In this document: one piece after another, positions 37,157-46,023 of the stretch | Layout: each line of letters begins with the position of its first letter | Position numbering within the stretch: position 1 is the first letter of the stretch | DNA from: Alphaproteobacteria bacterium | GTDB lineage: Bacteria; Pseudomonadota; Alphaproteobacteria; Caulobacterales; Caulobacteraceae | DNA length: 64,000 bases | Direction: 5' to 3' | Assembly (NCBI GenBank): GCA_025359785.1 | Contig: JANYET010000014.1 | Span: 62,001-126,000 of the forward strand | Notes under the pieces: model-generated | Told to the model about the DNA's origin: nothing | Seen by the model: only the letters and a program-made list of their open reading frames with translations | The model's database searches: none | Program-made: the position numbers and the translations under genes

Positions 37157-37176
37157 GGCCGGTGAAGGCGCCGGCC
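37157..37176 (+). terminator. Possible hairpin terminator after the dehydrogenase gene
   Basis: 6-bp arms GGCCGG and CCGGCC with an 8-base loop, beginning two bases after the stop codon. GC-rich but without a T-run, so termination may be Rho-dependent or inefficient. Confidence 0.35.
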
Positions 37177-37184
37177 CCATAGCA

Positions 37185-37440
37185 AGAGGGCGGCGCCTCG
37201 GTTTCCCGGAGCACCGCCCTCTCAAACCAGATCCGTTGGGGGACCTGAGCGTTCAAGGTCGGAGAGAAGCTTCGTTCTGCTGGGTCGCCCCAGCCGCACT
37301 CTGCGTCGTCTTCGGTGTCCCCTGGGATCGTAGGGATCGAGGTTGCCCTCAATCCTTCGTGGCCCCGGGAGCCTCCTGCCCGCTCTGCTTCCCGGTCACC
37401 CGGTCCGCCGCGCCGCAGTTCCTCTCGGCAGATCCAGAAT
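37185..37440 (-). ncRNA. Candidate structured RNA, family unknown
   Basis: On the leftward strand three hairpins carry GNRA tetraloops. The first is at 37335-37354 (8-bp stem, loop GCAA), the second at 37279-37294 (GCTGGG-GCGA-CCCAGC), and the third at 37185-37222 (12-bp outer stem with an inner GAAA loop). Two stems contain a pair that is G-U on this strand but C-A on the other, so the strand is clear. The 5' limit is a guess. The last hairpin may serve as terminator. I do not recognise the 6S, RNase P, SRP, tmRNA or glycine-riboswitch cores. Unknown RNA or rnd 3' UTR domain. Confidence 0.4.
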
Positions 37441-37619
37441 TGCGCATGGCTCCGGCGAGCGCAACGGGTGCGCCGAAGCCGGCTGTGCGCGCTTGCCGGC
37501 ACAGGTGGTGGACGGCTTGTGGAGAAGCCTGGGACGGCGCCGGAAAGCCATGCAAAATCAGGGCCCCTGGGTTGTCCTCAGGAACACGCGAGACAGGGCT
37601 CCCCGGGCAAAGAGAAGAA

Positions 37620-37769
37620 AACCACGAACCCACGCGAACACGCCCCAGAAACCGCCCCGGAAACCGCCCGGCCGCAGGCCAAGTCCCGACAGTCCCGAAC
37701 GCGAAAATTGTAGCCGTCCGCCGTTCCGCGGGCAAAGCGCGTTCGTGGTGTTCGTGTGGGTTCGTGGTT
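37620..37769. repeat. 150-bp element with 22-bp inverted terminal arms
   Basis: The left arm (37620-37641) and right arm (37748-37769) are inverted copies with 21 of 22 matches, built of repeated TTCGTG/CACGAA units. Between them lie two AAACCGCCC copies and low-complexity GC sequence. It carries no gene. It could be a small non-autonomous mobile element or a dispersed repeat of this genome. Confidence 0.55.
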
Positions 37770-37812
37770 CAGTCTTAACGGCCGCTAACGCGGCGACTTG
37801 ACGGCGGGCGCC

Positions 37813-38991
37813 TCAGTCCGCGACAGCCGCCTTGGGCGCTCGGCGGACTTCGACGACGCGCACGCGGGCGCCGTCCAGCACCAGAGCCAGTTCGCCGCGC
37901 TTCAGCCTGAGCGCGTCCTCGCCGAACGCCTCACGCCGCCAACCCTTGAGGGCGGCATTGTCGCTTTCGTCGTCGTTGGCGATCTGCTCCAGGTCGGAGA
38001 CGGTGGCGATCAGCTTGGACGCGACACCCGCCTCCTCCGCCCGGGCCTTCAGCAGCACCTTCAGAAGCTCGACCACGGCGCCGGCGGCCGGGGACGGCGA
38101 GGTGCGGCTGCGCTCGACCACGGGCGCGTAGGCCTCGGGGTCCTTCAGCGCCTCGCGGATGGCGATCAGCAAGTCGGGGCCGAAGCGCGAGCCCGAGAAG
38201 CCCTTGGGCACCGAGCGCAGCCGGTCGAGTTGGTCGGCGTCGATCGGCGCCTGGGTCGCGACCTCGTCGATCGCGTCATCCTTCAGGATACGGCCACGCG
38301 GCTGGTCGCGCATCTGGGCGGTGCGTTCGCGCCAGGCGGCCACGGCCTTGTAGACCGCCATATATTTCGCCGTGTGCTTGCGCGGGCGCAGGCGCTTCCA
38401 GGCGTTTTCCGGCTCGACGTCATAGATCGCCGGATCGGTGAGGTTGGCCATCTCGTCGGTGACCCAGCCCAGACGGCCTTCCTTCTCCAGCCGCTCGCGC
38501 AGGATCGGATAGAGCGAGGCCAGATGGGTGACGTCGGCCAGCGCATAGGTCAGCTGGTTGTCCGACAGCGGCCGGCGCGCCCAGTCGGTGAACCGGCTGG
38601 ACTTGTCGAGTTCGATCTTCAGCATCTGGCGGACCAGGGCGTCATAGGCGATCTGCTCGCCGAAGCCCGCCGCCATGCCCGCCACCTGGGTGTCGAACAG
38701 CGGCACCGGCATGGCCTTCAGGTTGTTGAAAATCTCGACGTCCTGCCGCGCGGCGTGAAACACCTTCAGGATCGAGGCGTCCCGCATGATCTCCAGGAAC
38801 GGCTCAAGGTCGAGCCCCTCGGCCAGGGGATCGATGCACGCCTCCGCGCTGCCCGCGGCGGCCTGAATCAAACACAGCTTTGGCCAATAGGTCGTCTCGC
38901 GCATGAACTCGGTGTCCACGGCGACGAAGGGCTGGCCTTTGAGCTTGTCGCAAAACACCGCCAGTTCCGCGGTGGTCGTAATCGGCATCAT
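37813..38991 (-). CDS. rnd: Ribonuclease D
   Basis: 3'-5' exoribonuclease of the DEDDy class, trimming tRNA and other RNAs. The 392-residue product has Exo I with Asp26 and Glu28 (VAVDTEFMRE), Exo II in VFHAARQDVEIF, Exo III in SDNQLTYALADVTHL, and HRDC-type helical domains after residue 205 (DQPRGRILKDDAIDEVA). A possible promoter places the transcript start at the ATG itself, suggesting a leaderless message. Divergent from purM. Confidence 0.95.
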   Translation of the reverse strand: MMPITTTAELAVFCDKLKGQPFVAVDTEFMRETTYWPKLCLIQAAAGSAEACIDPLAEGLDLEPFLEIMRDASILKVFHAARQDVEIFNNLKAMPVPLFDTQVAGMAAGFGEQIAYDALVRQMLKIELDKSSRFTDWARRPLSDNQLTYALADVTHLASLYPILRERLEKEGRLGWVTDEMANLTDPAIYDVEPENAWKRLRPRKHTAKYMAVYKAVAAWRERTAQMRDQPRGRILKDDAIDEVATQAPIDADQLDRLRSVPKGFSGSRFGPDLLIAIREALKDPEAYAPVVERSRTSPSPAAGAVVELLKVLLKARAEEAGVASKLIATVSDLEQIANDDESDNAALKGWRREAFGEDALRLKRGELALVLDGARVRVVEVRRAPKAAVAD

Positions 38992-38997
38992 CGATTA

Positions 38998-39028
38998 GCT
39001 ATAGCCCGGCGAGGCGGCGAGTCTGCAA
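38998..39028 (-). promoter_or_regulatory. Candidate promoter of rnd (near-leaderless)
   Basis: On the leftward strand TTGCAG (39028-39023), 17 bases, then GCTATAGC (39005-38998), close to the Caulobacter -10 consensus GCTANAWC. With TATAGC as the -10 hexamer the start of transcription falls on the A of the rnd ATG at 38991. The -35 to -10 spacing is longer than ideal by that consensus. Confidence 0.4.
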
Positions 39029-39072
39029 GCCCGCTTTGACCGACCTGCATATTTCTCTTCCGAAGGCGTCCC

Positions 39073-40098
39073 ATGACCGAGCGGCCCAACGGCCTCACCT
39101 ATGCGCAGGCCGGCGTCGATATCGACGCTGGCAACGCCCTGGTCGAGCGGATCAAGCCGCTGGCCAAGTCCACGCGCCGCGCGGGCGCTGAGGCGTCCCT
39201 GGGTGGTTTCGGCGCGCTCTTCGACCTGAAGGCGGCGGGCTATGACGATCCCCTGCTGGTCACCACGACGGACGGGGTGGGCACCAAGCTGAAGGTCGCC
39301 ATCGAGACCGGCATCCATGACACCGTCGGCATCGACCTGGTCGGCATGTGCGTCAACGACCTGCTGGCCCAGGGCGCCGAGCCCCTGATGTTCCTGGACT
39401 ATTACGCCACCGGGAAGCTCGACGTTGACGCCGCCGCCGCGGTGGTGGCCGGCATCGCCGAGGGCTGCCGGCAGGCCAATTGCGCGCTGGTGGGCGGCGA
39501 GACCGCCGAGATGCCCGGCATGTACGCTGACGGCGACTACGACATGGCGGGCTTCTGCGTCGGCGCCGTCGACCGCGACAAGGTGCTGCCGCGCCTGGGC
39601 GACCAGAAGCCGGGCGACATCCTGGTGGGCCTGGGCTCCACCGGCCCGCACTCCAACGGCTATTCGCTGGTCCGCCGCATCGTCGAGCGCTCCGGCCTCG
39701 CCTGGGACGCGCCCGCGCCGTTCGCTGAAGGCCAGACCCTGGCCCAGGCGCTGCTCGCGCCCACGCGCATCTATGTGAAAACCGTCCTGCCGCACCTGAA
39801 GGCCGGCCGCATCGAGGGCCTGGCGCACATCACCGGCGGCGGCCTGATCGAAAACCCGCCGCGCGCCATCGCCGAGGGCCTGGTGGCCCGTTTCGACTGG
39901 AACGCCTGGGTGATGCCGACGGTCTTCGCCTGGATGCAAGAGGTGGGCGGCGTCTCGGACCTCGAACTGCGCCGCACCTTCAACTGCGGCGTCGGCCTGA
40001 TGCTGATCGTCGACCCGCACCAGCTGCCCGACGTGCTGGAAGGCCTGGTCCGCGACGGCGAGGACGCCTTCGTCATCGGGGAGCTGGCGAAGGCTTAG
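39073..40098 (+). CDS. purM: Phosphoribosylformylglycinamidine cyclo-ligase (AIR synthetase)
   Basis: Closes the imidazole ring in purine synthesis using ATP. The 341-residue product has [64 protein letters not shown] and [13 protein letters not shown]. purN, the usual neighbour, is not downstream; a convergent cation exchanger gene overlaps its end by four bases. Divergent from rnd with 81 bases between. Confidence 0.97.
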   Translation: MTERPNGLTYAQAGVDIDAGNALVERIKPLAKSTRRAGAEASLGGFGALFDLKAAGYDDPLLVTTTDGVGTKLKVAIETGIHDTVGIDLVGMCVNDLLAQGAEPLMFLDYYATGKLDVDAAAAVVAGIAEGCRQANCALVGGETAEMPGMYADGDYDMAGFCVGAVDRDKVLPRLGDQKPGDILVGLGSTGPHSNGYSLVRRIVERSGLAWDAPAPFAEGQTLAQALLAPTRIYVKTVLPHLKAGRIEGLAHITGGGLIENPPRAIAEGLVARFDWNAWVMPTVFAWMQEVGGVSDLELRRTFNCGVGLMLIVDPHQLPDVLEGLVRDGEDAFVIGELAKA

Positions 40099-41102
40099 CC
40101 CAGCCGAAACGCCAGCACGATAGCGCCGAACAAGAGATAGAACCCGGCCATCGCGGCCAGGAACACGCGGCTGACCATCCCGCGCCGGAACGCCAGGAAC
40201 ATCGCGGCCACCGCCATCGCCGTGACCCCGGCGGCGACCAGCAACGATCTGTCGAGGATCCAGGGTGTGAAGAACAGGCCGAGCGCCGTCGGCACCGTCG
40301 CCTGGATCATCATCGCCCCGGAGATGTTGGCCAGCGCCAGGCGGTGCTTGCCCTGGCGCACCCAGATGATGGCGTTGAGCGTCTCCGGAAGCTCGGTGGC
40401 GATGGGGCTGAGCAGCAGGGCCAGGAGCTGTGGCTTGATGCCTAGGATGGGCCCCAGCTTGTCGAGCTGCATGACGAACAGGCGTGAGGCGAGGAAGATC
40501 ACCACCAGGGCGGCCACCGTCTGGAAGACCGCCGCCCAGGTCGGCGGGATGTCCAGGCGCGGCGCGAACTTCAGGCGCTCAAGTTCATGGTCCTCTTCCT
40601 CGGCCTCCCCGCGCATCTCCTTCCAGAAATAGGCGGCGTAGGCGGCCAGGAAGAGCGCGCCCAGCCACGGCTTGATCGCGAAGGCCACAAGGCCCAGCGC
40701 GATCTTCGCCGCGAAGATCGCCAGGAACCAGCCCTGGTCGCGGCTGAGACGCTTGAAGTCCGCCCGGATCGCCTCAGTCCGCGGCAGGCGCATCCGGCAG
40801 AGGATCAGCACCACGCCCACCGTCGCGTAGGCGATCGTCGAGAGCACCAGCGGCCCGCCCAGGGCCGCGCCGACGCCGATCTGCTTCTGCGCGGCCGTCA
40901 CCCCGAACACCACGGCCACGAAGGTCACCACGCTCTCCGGCAGGGCCGTGCCGAACGCCGCCAGGATGGAGCCCGTCGCCTGCTGGCCCACCGCGAACTT
41001 GCGGCCGACCCACTCGACGCCGTTCACGAACACCTCGCAGGCGAGATAGATCACCACGGCGGAGCCAAGCAGCAGGACGATCGTCGCGGCCAAGGAATTC
41101 AT
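40095..41102 (-). CDS. Sodium/calcium exchanger family transporter
   Basis: A 335-residue membrane antiporter of the CaCA family with about 10 segments. The two alpha-repeats are present: [18 protein letters not shown] and the inverted copy [20 protein letters not shown], with the cation-binding Glu of each. A charged loop ([18 protein letters not shown]) separates the halves. Na+/Ca2+ or another divalent cation is expected. Single gene, convergent with purM. Confidence 0.9.
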   Translation of the reverse strand: MNSLAATIVLLLGSAVVIYLACEVFVNGVEWVGRKFAVGQQATGSILAAFGTALPESVVTFVAVVFGVTAAQKQIGVGAALGGPLVLSTIAYATVGVVLILCRMRLPRTEAIRADFKRLSRDQGWFLAIFAAKIALGLVAFAIKPWLGALFLAAYAAYFWKEMRGEAEEEDHELERLKFAPRLDIPPTWAAVFQTVAALVVIFLASRLFVMQLDKLGPILGIKPQLLALLLSPIATELPETLNAIIWVRQGKHRLALANISGAMMIQATVPTALGLFFTPWILDRSLLVAAGVTAMAVAAMFLAFRRGMVSRVFLAAMAGFYLLFGAIVLAFRLG

Positions 41103-41295
41103 CGGATCACTTCAGGGGCTGGACGCACAGGCCAAGGGATCGGCGCCCTCGCCCAACCCAGGACGAACGCCGAACCCATTGGTCTCACCAGGTCCGATTG
41201 GACTGCCCGCGCCATGGCGAATGCCAGGTGTGTTGACGCGGGTGCCTCTGGATACGAGGCCGGCTACTCCCCAAAGAGTGGATGAACTTTAAGCG

Positions 41296-41309
41296 CCCGC
41301 TCCGGCGGG
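41296..41309 (-). terminator. Weak hairpin after korB
   Basis: 5-bp arms CCCGC and GCGGG around TCCG, 13 bases past the korB stop. The leftward transcript continues GCTTAAAG, without a T-run. Probably the end of the kor operon, but weak. The rest of 41103-41321 shows nothing else. Confidence 0.35.
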
Positions 41310-41321
41310 TCAACGGGCAAG

Positions 41322-42377
41322 CTAGCGCAGGCTGGCGTTGATCGCGTCCAGGGCCTTGGCGCCCGGCACCAGGGCGGCGCCATCGAGCGCATTCAGCGGG
41401 GTGGCGACCGTGTCGAGGGCGTCGTGCAGGTCGCCGGCTTCCGGATCGACGTAGAGCAGACCGGTGACGATCTCGCCCTGCGCCTGGCGCGACTGCAGGA
41501 AGCCCAGCGCCGCGGCCCGGTCGCTCGGGTCGTAGAGCTCGGCCAGCTTGTGCAGCGAGAGCACCGAGCCGTCGTGCTGGGTGACCATCACGGTTTCGCC
41601 GGGCGCATAGTCGACCTTGATCGAGGCATGGGCCGGGATCAGGTCCAGCCGGTTCACCGCCTCGTTGTGCTCGCGCACATAGTCGAAGCTCTTGGTGGAC
41701 CCCACGTGGTTGTTGAACTGCACGCACGGGCTGATGACATCGATGAAGGCCGCGCCCTTGTGGGCCAGGCCCGCCTTGATCAGCGGCACGAGCTGGGCCT
41801 TGTCGCCCGAGAACGAGCGACCGACGTAGGTCGCGCCCAGTTGCAGGGCCAGGCCCACCAGATCGATGCCGGCGTCGTGGTTGACCACGCCCTTCTTGGA
41901 CTTCGAGCCCTTGTCCGACGTCGCCGAGAACTGGCCCTTGGTCAGGCCATAGACCCCATTGTTCTCGACGATGTAGAGCATGTTGACCCCGCGCCGCACG
42001 GCGTGGGCGAACTGGCCGAGGCCGATCGAAGCGCTGTCGCCATCCCCCGAAACGCCCAGGTAAATCAGATCCTTGTTGGCAAGATTTGCGCCGGTCAGGA
42101 CCGACGGCATACGGCCGTGCACGGTGTTGAAGCCGTGGCTAGCGCCCATGAAATAGTCCGGCGTCTTCGACGAACAGCCGATGCCGGAGAGCTTGGCGAT
42201 CCGGTGCGGCGGCAGGTTGAGCTCAAAGGCCGCCTGGATGATCGCCGAGGAGATCGAGTCGTGGCCGCAGCCCGCGCAGAGCGTCGAGACCGAGCCCTCA
42301 TAGTCGCGCCGGGTGAACCCGCGCGCATTGGTCGGCAGGTTCGGGTGATGCAGTTGGGGCTTCAGGATGTAGGTCAT
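41322..42377 (-). CDS. korB: 2-oxoacid:ferredoxin oxidoreductase subunit beta
   Basis: Thiamine-diphosphate subunit of a 2-oxoglutarate (or other 2-oxoacid):ferredoxin oxidoreductase. The 351-residue product has CAGCGHDSISSAI and SGIGCSSKTPDYF with cysteines for the cluster, SGDGDSASIGLGQFAHAVRRG as the ThDP-Mg motif, and ENNGVYGLTKGQFSATSDKG. It overlaps korA by four bases. 2-Oxoglutarate is preferred because of resemblance to KorB and because the alpha chain is the fused type. Confidence 0.93.
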   Translation of the reverse strand: MTYILKPQLHHPNLPTNARGFTRRDYEGSVSTLCAGCGHDSISSAIIQAAFELNLPPHRIAKLSGIGCSSKTPDYFMGASHGFNTVHGRMPSVLTGANLANKDLIYLGVSGDGDSASIGLGQFAHAVRRGVNMLYIVENNGVYGLTKGQFSATSDKGSKSKKGVVNHDAGIDLVGLALQLGATYVGRSFSGDKAQLVPLIKAGLAHKGAAFIDVISPCVQFNNHVGSTKSFDYVREHNEAVNRLDLIPAHASIKVDYAPGETVMVTQHDGSVLSLHKLAELYDPSDRAAALGFLQSRQAQGEIVTGLLYVDPEAGDLHDALDTVATPLNALDGAALVPGAKALDAINASLR

Positions 42378-44251
42378 TGCGCCGCCTCGCTCCGGCCCAG
42401 GGTCAGCATCTGGCCGATCTGGCCGGCGATGAACCGCGCGGTGATCGGCGTCCCGTCATAGTGCAGCACCGGCACGATCTTGCCGGGATCGATCTCGCCT
42501 TCGTTGACCAGCAGGGTCCGAAGCTGGGCGTCACGGTTCTGCTCGACCAGGAAGACCCGGTCGTGGGCCGCCACGAAATCATAGACCTCGTCTGAGAACG
42601 GAAAGCCCCGCACCCGCATGGCGTCCAGGTGATGGCCCTGCCCCTCCAGGTGCTCCAACGCCTCCAGCATCGAGGGTGTCGAGGAGCCGAAGTAGATCAC
42701 GCCGTCGCTGACCTTCTGATTGGGGGTTTTGCGCTTGGCGTCCTGGCGGATCGGCGCCGGGATCAGGGCCTTGGCGGTCTCGAACTTGCGCAACAGGCGC
42801 TGCATGTTGTCGACATAGACCGCGCCCTCTTCCGAATAGCGCGCATAGGGGTTGCGCGAGGTGCCGCGGGTGAAATAGGCGCCCTTGTTGGGGTGCACGC
42901 CGGGATAGGTGCGGTACGGGATGCCGTCGCCGTCCACATCCTTGTAGCGGCCGAAATCGGCGCCGGCCTCGAGTTCGTCGTGGGTCATCACCTTGCCGCG
43001 ATCGAGCTGGCGTTCATCGTCCCAGGCAAACGGCGTGGTCAGCCACTCGTTCATGCCGATATCGAGGTCGAGCATCACGAAGATCGTGGTCTGCAATCGG
43101 TCAGAGAGATCGAAGGCCAGCGCGCCGAACTCGAAGCATTCGCCGGGATCGGCCGGCAGCAGCATGGGATGCTTGGTGTCGCCGTGGCTGGCGTAGGCCG
43201 CCCCGATCAGATCCGCCTGCTGGGTCCGCGTCGGCATGCCGGTGGAGGGTCCGCCGCGCTGCACGTCGAAGATCACGGCGGGGATTTCGGCGAAATAGCT
43301 CAACCCGATAAACTCGGTCATCAGCGAGATGCCGGGACCCGAGGTGCAGGTGAAGGCGCGCGCGCCATTCCAGCCCGCGCCGACCACGATGCCGATCGAG
43401 GCGATTTCATCCTCCGCCTGAACGATCGCATAGCGCGCCTTGCCGTCCGGATCGGTGCGCAGGTCTTCACAATAGCGGGTGAAAGCCTCGGCCAGCGAGG
43501 TGGACGGGGTGATCGGATACCAGGCGCAGACCGTGGCCCCGCCATAGACCGCGCCGAGCGCCGCGGCGGCGTTGCCCTCGACGAAGATGCGGTCGCCAAC
43601 CTTGTCGGATTTCCGGACCTGCAACCGCAGTGGCTGGTGGTTGGCCTTCACGTAGTCGAGGCCGACATGCAAGGCCGCGACGTTGGCGTCGATCAGCTTC
43701 TGACGGCCGGAAAACTGCTCCGAAAGGATCGTCTCGATCACCGCCGGGTCGATGCCCAGAAGGCCCGCGAGCGCGCCCAGATAGACGATGTTCTTGAACA
43801 GCTGGCGCTCGCGCGGCAGCGCGTAGCGGTCGTTGCACATCGCCGTGAGCGGCACGCCCACGACGGTTACATCCTCGCGGAACCTGCCCGGCGGCAAGGG
43901 CTTGGTGGAATCGTAGAACAGGAAGCCGCCGGGCTCGATCTCAGCCAAATCCTTGTCCCAGGTCTGCGGGTTCATGGCGACCATCAGGTCGACGCCGCCG
44001 CGCCGGCCGAGATACCCGGCCTCGGTGACCCGCACCTCGAACCAGGTCGGCAGGCCCTGGATGTTCGACGGGAAGATGTTCCGCGCCGCCACCGGTACGC
44101 CCATCCGCAGGATCGACTTGGCAAACATGCCGTTGGCGCTGGCCGACCCGGACCCGTTCACATTGGCGAACTTGACCACGAAGTCGTTGATCACCAGCCC
44201 AGACGTGGTCGCCTCGCTCGCCGCCGCTTCTTCCTTCACCGGGACTGACAT
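42374..44251 (-). CDS. korA: 2-oxoacid:ferredoxin oxidoreductase subunit alpha (fused gamma-alpha)
   Basis: A 625-residue chain fusing the gamma domain (about 20-190: FVVKFANVNGSGSASANGMF, GVDLMVAMNPQTWDKDLAEIEPGG) to the alpha domain (from about 215: GNAAAALGAVYGGATVCAWYPITPSTSLAEAF, SGPGISLMTEFIGLSYFAEIPAVIFDVQRGGPSTGMPTRTQQ). It binds CoA and the oxoacid with the beta chain. The ATG at 44251 lies 16 bases inside the upstream Fe-S flavoprotein gene. Upstream codons to 44314 are not used. Confidence 0.93.
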   Translation of the reverse strand: MSVPVKEEAAASEATTSGLVINDFVVKFANVNGSGSASANGMFAKSILRMGVPVAARNIFPSNIQGLPTWFEVRVTEAGYLGRRGGVDLMVAMNPQTWDKDLAEIEPGGFLFYDSTKPLPPGRFREDVTVVGVPLTAMCNDRYALPRERQLFKNIVYLGALAGLLGIDPAVIETILSEQFSGRQKLIDANVAALHVGLDYVKANHQPLRLQVRKSDKVGDRIFVEGNAAAALGAVYGGATVCAWYPITPSTSLAEAFTRYCEDLRTDPDGKARYAIVQAEDEIASIGIVVGAGWNGARAFTCTSGPGISLMTEFIGLSYFAEIPAVIFDVQRGGPSTGMPTRTQQADLIGAAYASHGDTKHPMLLPADPGECFEFGALAFDLSDRLQTTIFVMLDLDIGMNEWLTTPFAWDDERQLDRGKVMTHDELEAGADFGRYKDVDGDGIPYRTYPGVHPNKGAYFTRGTSRNPYARYSEEGAVYVDNMQRLLRKFETAKALIPAPIRQDAKRKTPNQKVSDGVIYFGSSTPSMLEALEHLEGQGHHLDAMRVRGFPFSDEVYDFVAAHDRVFLVEQNRDAQLRTLLVNEGEIDPGKIVPVLHYDGTPITARFIAGQIGQMLTLGRSEAAQ

Positions 44252-46023
44252 GCCGCCCCCGCGTGGGTCATTTCCAGGGTGAAGCGCTGCATGTCCCAGG
44301 CGCCGGTCGGGCACCGCTCCGCGCAGAGGCCGCAGTGCAGGCAGACGTCCTCGTCCTTGACCATCACCCGGCCGGTGCCGAGCGCTCCGGAGACGTAGAG
44401 ATCCTGATCGAGATTGAGCGCCGGGGCTTTCAGCCGCGTCCGCAGATCGGTTTCATCGGTTTCGACGGTAAAGGTGATGCAGTCGACCGGACAGATGTCC
44501 TCGCAGGCGTCGCATTCGATGCAGAGGTTGTCGGCGAACACCGTCTGGACGTCGCAGTTCAGGCACCGCTCGGCTTCCTTGTAGCCGGTGGCCGGGTCGA
44601 ACCCGAGTTCGACCTCCATCTTCACGTCCTTCAGCACCACGGCCTTCTCGCGCTGCGGCACGCGGTAGCGGCGGTCGTTGGCGATATCGTTGTCGTAGCT
44701 CCACTCGTGGATGCCCATCTTCTGACTGACCAGCGAGAAGTCCGGCGGTGGGCGCTCCGTCACGTCCTGCCCCTGGCAGAACTTGTCGATCGAGACGGCC
44801 GCGTCGTGGCCGTGCGCCACCGCCCAGATGATGTTCTTGGGCCCAAACGCCGCGTCGCCGCCGAAGAAGACGTTCGGGATCGTCGACTGCATGGTGATGG
44901 TGTCGACCTTGGGCATGTCCCATTCGTCGAACTCCATACCGATGCCGCGCTCCATCCAGGGGAAGGCGTTCTCCTGGCCCACGGCCACCAGCACATCGTC
45001 ACAGTCGTAGTGCTCGTCGGGCTCGCCCGACGGGACAAGCTTGCGGCGGCCCTTCGCGTCGATCTCGGCCCTGACGACCTCGAACCAGACACCGGTCAGC
45101 TTGCCGGCCTCGTGGGTGAAGGCCGTGGGCACCCGGAAGTTGAGGATCGGGATATCCTCGTGGATCGCGTCTTCCTTCTCCCACGCGGACGCCTTCATCT
45201 CCTCGAAGCCGGAGCGGACAATCACCTTGACGTCCTCGCCGCCGAGCCGCCGCGAGGTGCGACAGCAGTCCATGGCGGTGTTGCCGCCGCCCAGCACGAT
45301 CACTCTGCGACCAATTTTTTCGATGTGGCCGAAGGAGACCGAGGACAGCCAGTCGATACCGATGTGGATGTTGGCGCGGGCCTCCTCGCGTCCGGGCAGG
45401 TCGAGGTCGCGCCCGCGCGGCGCGCCGGAGCCGATGAAGATCGCGTCGTAGCCTTCCGCGAGCAGCGCCTTCAGGCTGTCGATGCGCTCGCCCAGCCGCA
45501 ACGTCATGCCGAGGCCGGTGATGTAGCCCACCTCTTCATCGATGACGCTTTCGGGCAGGCGGAAGCGCGGGATCTGACTGCGGATCATGCCGCCCGCCTT
45601 GGCGTCGCCGTCGAACAGGGTGATCTCGTAGCCGAGGGGCGCGAGGTCGCGGGCCACCGTCAGCGAGGCGGGGCCGGCGCCGATCATCGCCACCCGCTTG
45701 CCGTTGCTCTTGTCCGCCGGGGCCGGCAGCCTGGCGGTGATGTCGTCTTTGTTGTCGGCCGCGACCCTCTTCAGCCGGCAGATGGCGACCGGCTCCTCCT
45801 CGACGCGGCCTCGACGGCACGCCGGCTCGCAAGGGCGGTCGCAGGTCCTGCCCAAAATGCCTGGAAAGACGTTGGATTTCCAATTGACCATATAGGCATC
45901 GGAGTAGCGGCCATCCGCGATCAGGCGGATGTATTCCGGCACCGGGGTGTGCGCGGGGCAGGCAAACTGACAATCCACGACCTTGTGAAAGTAGTCGGGA
46001 GTCCACGCACTCGTACGTTGCAA
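44236..46023 (-). CDS. NAD(P)H:ferredoxin-type oxidoreductase, GltD-like with two C-terminal Fe4S4 sites
   Basis: A 595-residue flavoprotein. The N-terminal GltD/DPYD-like Cys domain (VDCQFACPAHTPVPEYI, GRTCDRPCEPACRRG) is followed by FAD binding (VAMIGAGPASLTVARDLA), NAD(P) binding (VIVLGGGNTAMDCCR) and two ferredoxin clusters near 510-570 (CIECDACEDICPVDCI, CLHCGLCAERCP). The start is TTG at 46023 with AAGGGA upstream. Overlap with korA suggests it re-oxidises or supplies the ferredoxin used by KorAB. Relatives are annotated as glutamate synthase small-chain-like; no glutamate synthase large subunit is nearby. Confidence 0.9.
   Translation of the reverse strand: MQRTSAWTPDYFHKVVDCQFACPAHTPVPEYIRLIADGRYSDAYMVNWKSNVFPGILGRTCDRPCEPACRRGRVEEEPVAICRLKRVAADNKDDITARLPAPADKSNGKRVAMIGAGPASLTVARDLAPLGYEITLFDGDAKAGGMIRSQIPRFRLPESVIDEEVGYITGLGMTLRLGERIDSLKALLAEGYDAIFIGSGAPRGRDLDLPGREEARANIHIGIDWLSSVSFGHIEKIGRRVIVLGGGNTAMDCCRTSRRLGGEDVKVIVRSGFEEMKASAWEKEDAIHEDIPILNFRVPTAFTHEAGKLTGVWFEVVRAEIDAKGRRKLVPSGEPDEHYDCDDVLVAVGQENAFPWMERGIGMEFDEWDMPKVDTITMQSTIPNVFFGGDAAFGPKNIIWAVAHGHDAAVSIDKFCQGQDVTERPPPDFSLVSQKMGIHEWSYDNDIANDRRYRVPQREKAVVLKDVKMEVELGFDPATGYKEAERCLNCDVQTVFADNLCIECDACEDICPVDCITFTVETDETDLRTRLKAPALNLDQDLYVSGALGTGRVMVKDEDVCLHCGLCAERCPTGAWDMQRFTLEMTHAGAACQSR

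Larger units (their letters stand above)
37155..37812. other. 658-bp region without a protein gene
   Basis: Between convergent dehydrogenase and rnd genes. No open frame here has family signatures or a supported start. The region contains a hairpin right after the dehydrogenase stop (37157-37176), a candidate structured RNA on the leftward strand (37185-37440), and an inverted-repeat element (37620-37769). Confidence 0.8.

Noticed and set aside
37185-37440. Glycine riboswitch or 6S RNA identity for the structured RNA
   Set aside because: A GCTCAGG segment resembles the riboswitch 3' core, but the GGAGAG and CCGAAGG core order is not met. No 6S-like closing stem and central bubble could be drawn.
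37236-37801. Several overlapping frames of 130-180 codons in the rnd/dehydrogenase gap
   Set aside because: They are mutually overlapping, Cys/Arg/Pro-rich and without a ribosome site or family motif, and they cross the inverted-repeat element.
40095-40098. Four-base overlap of purM and the exchanger as a regulatory antisense pair
   Set aside because: Convergent stop overlaps of this size are common in compact genomes and imply no regulation by themselves.
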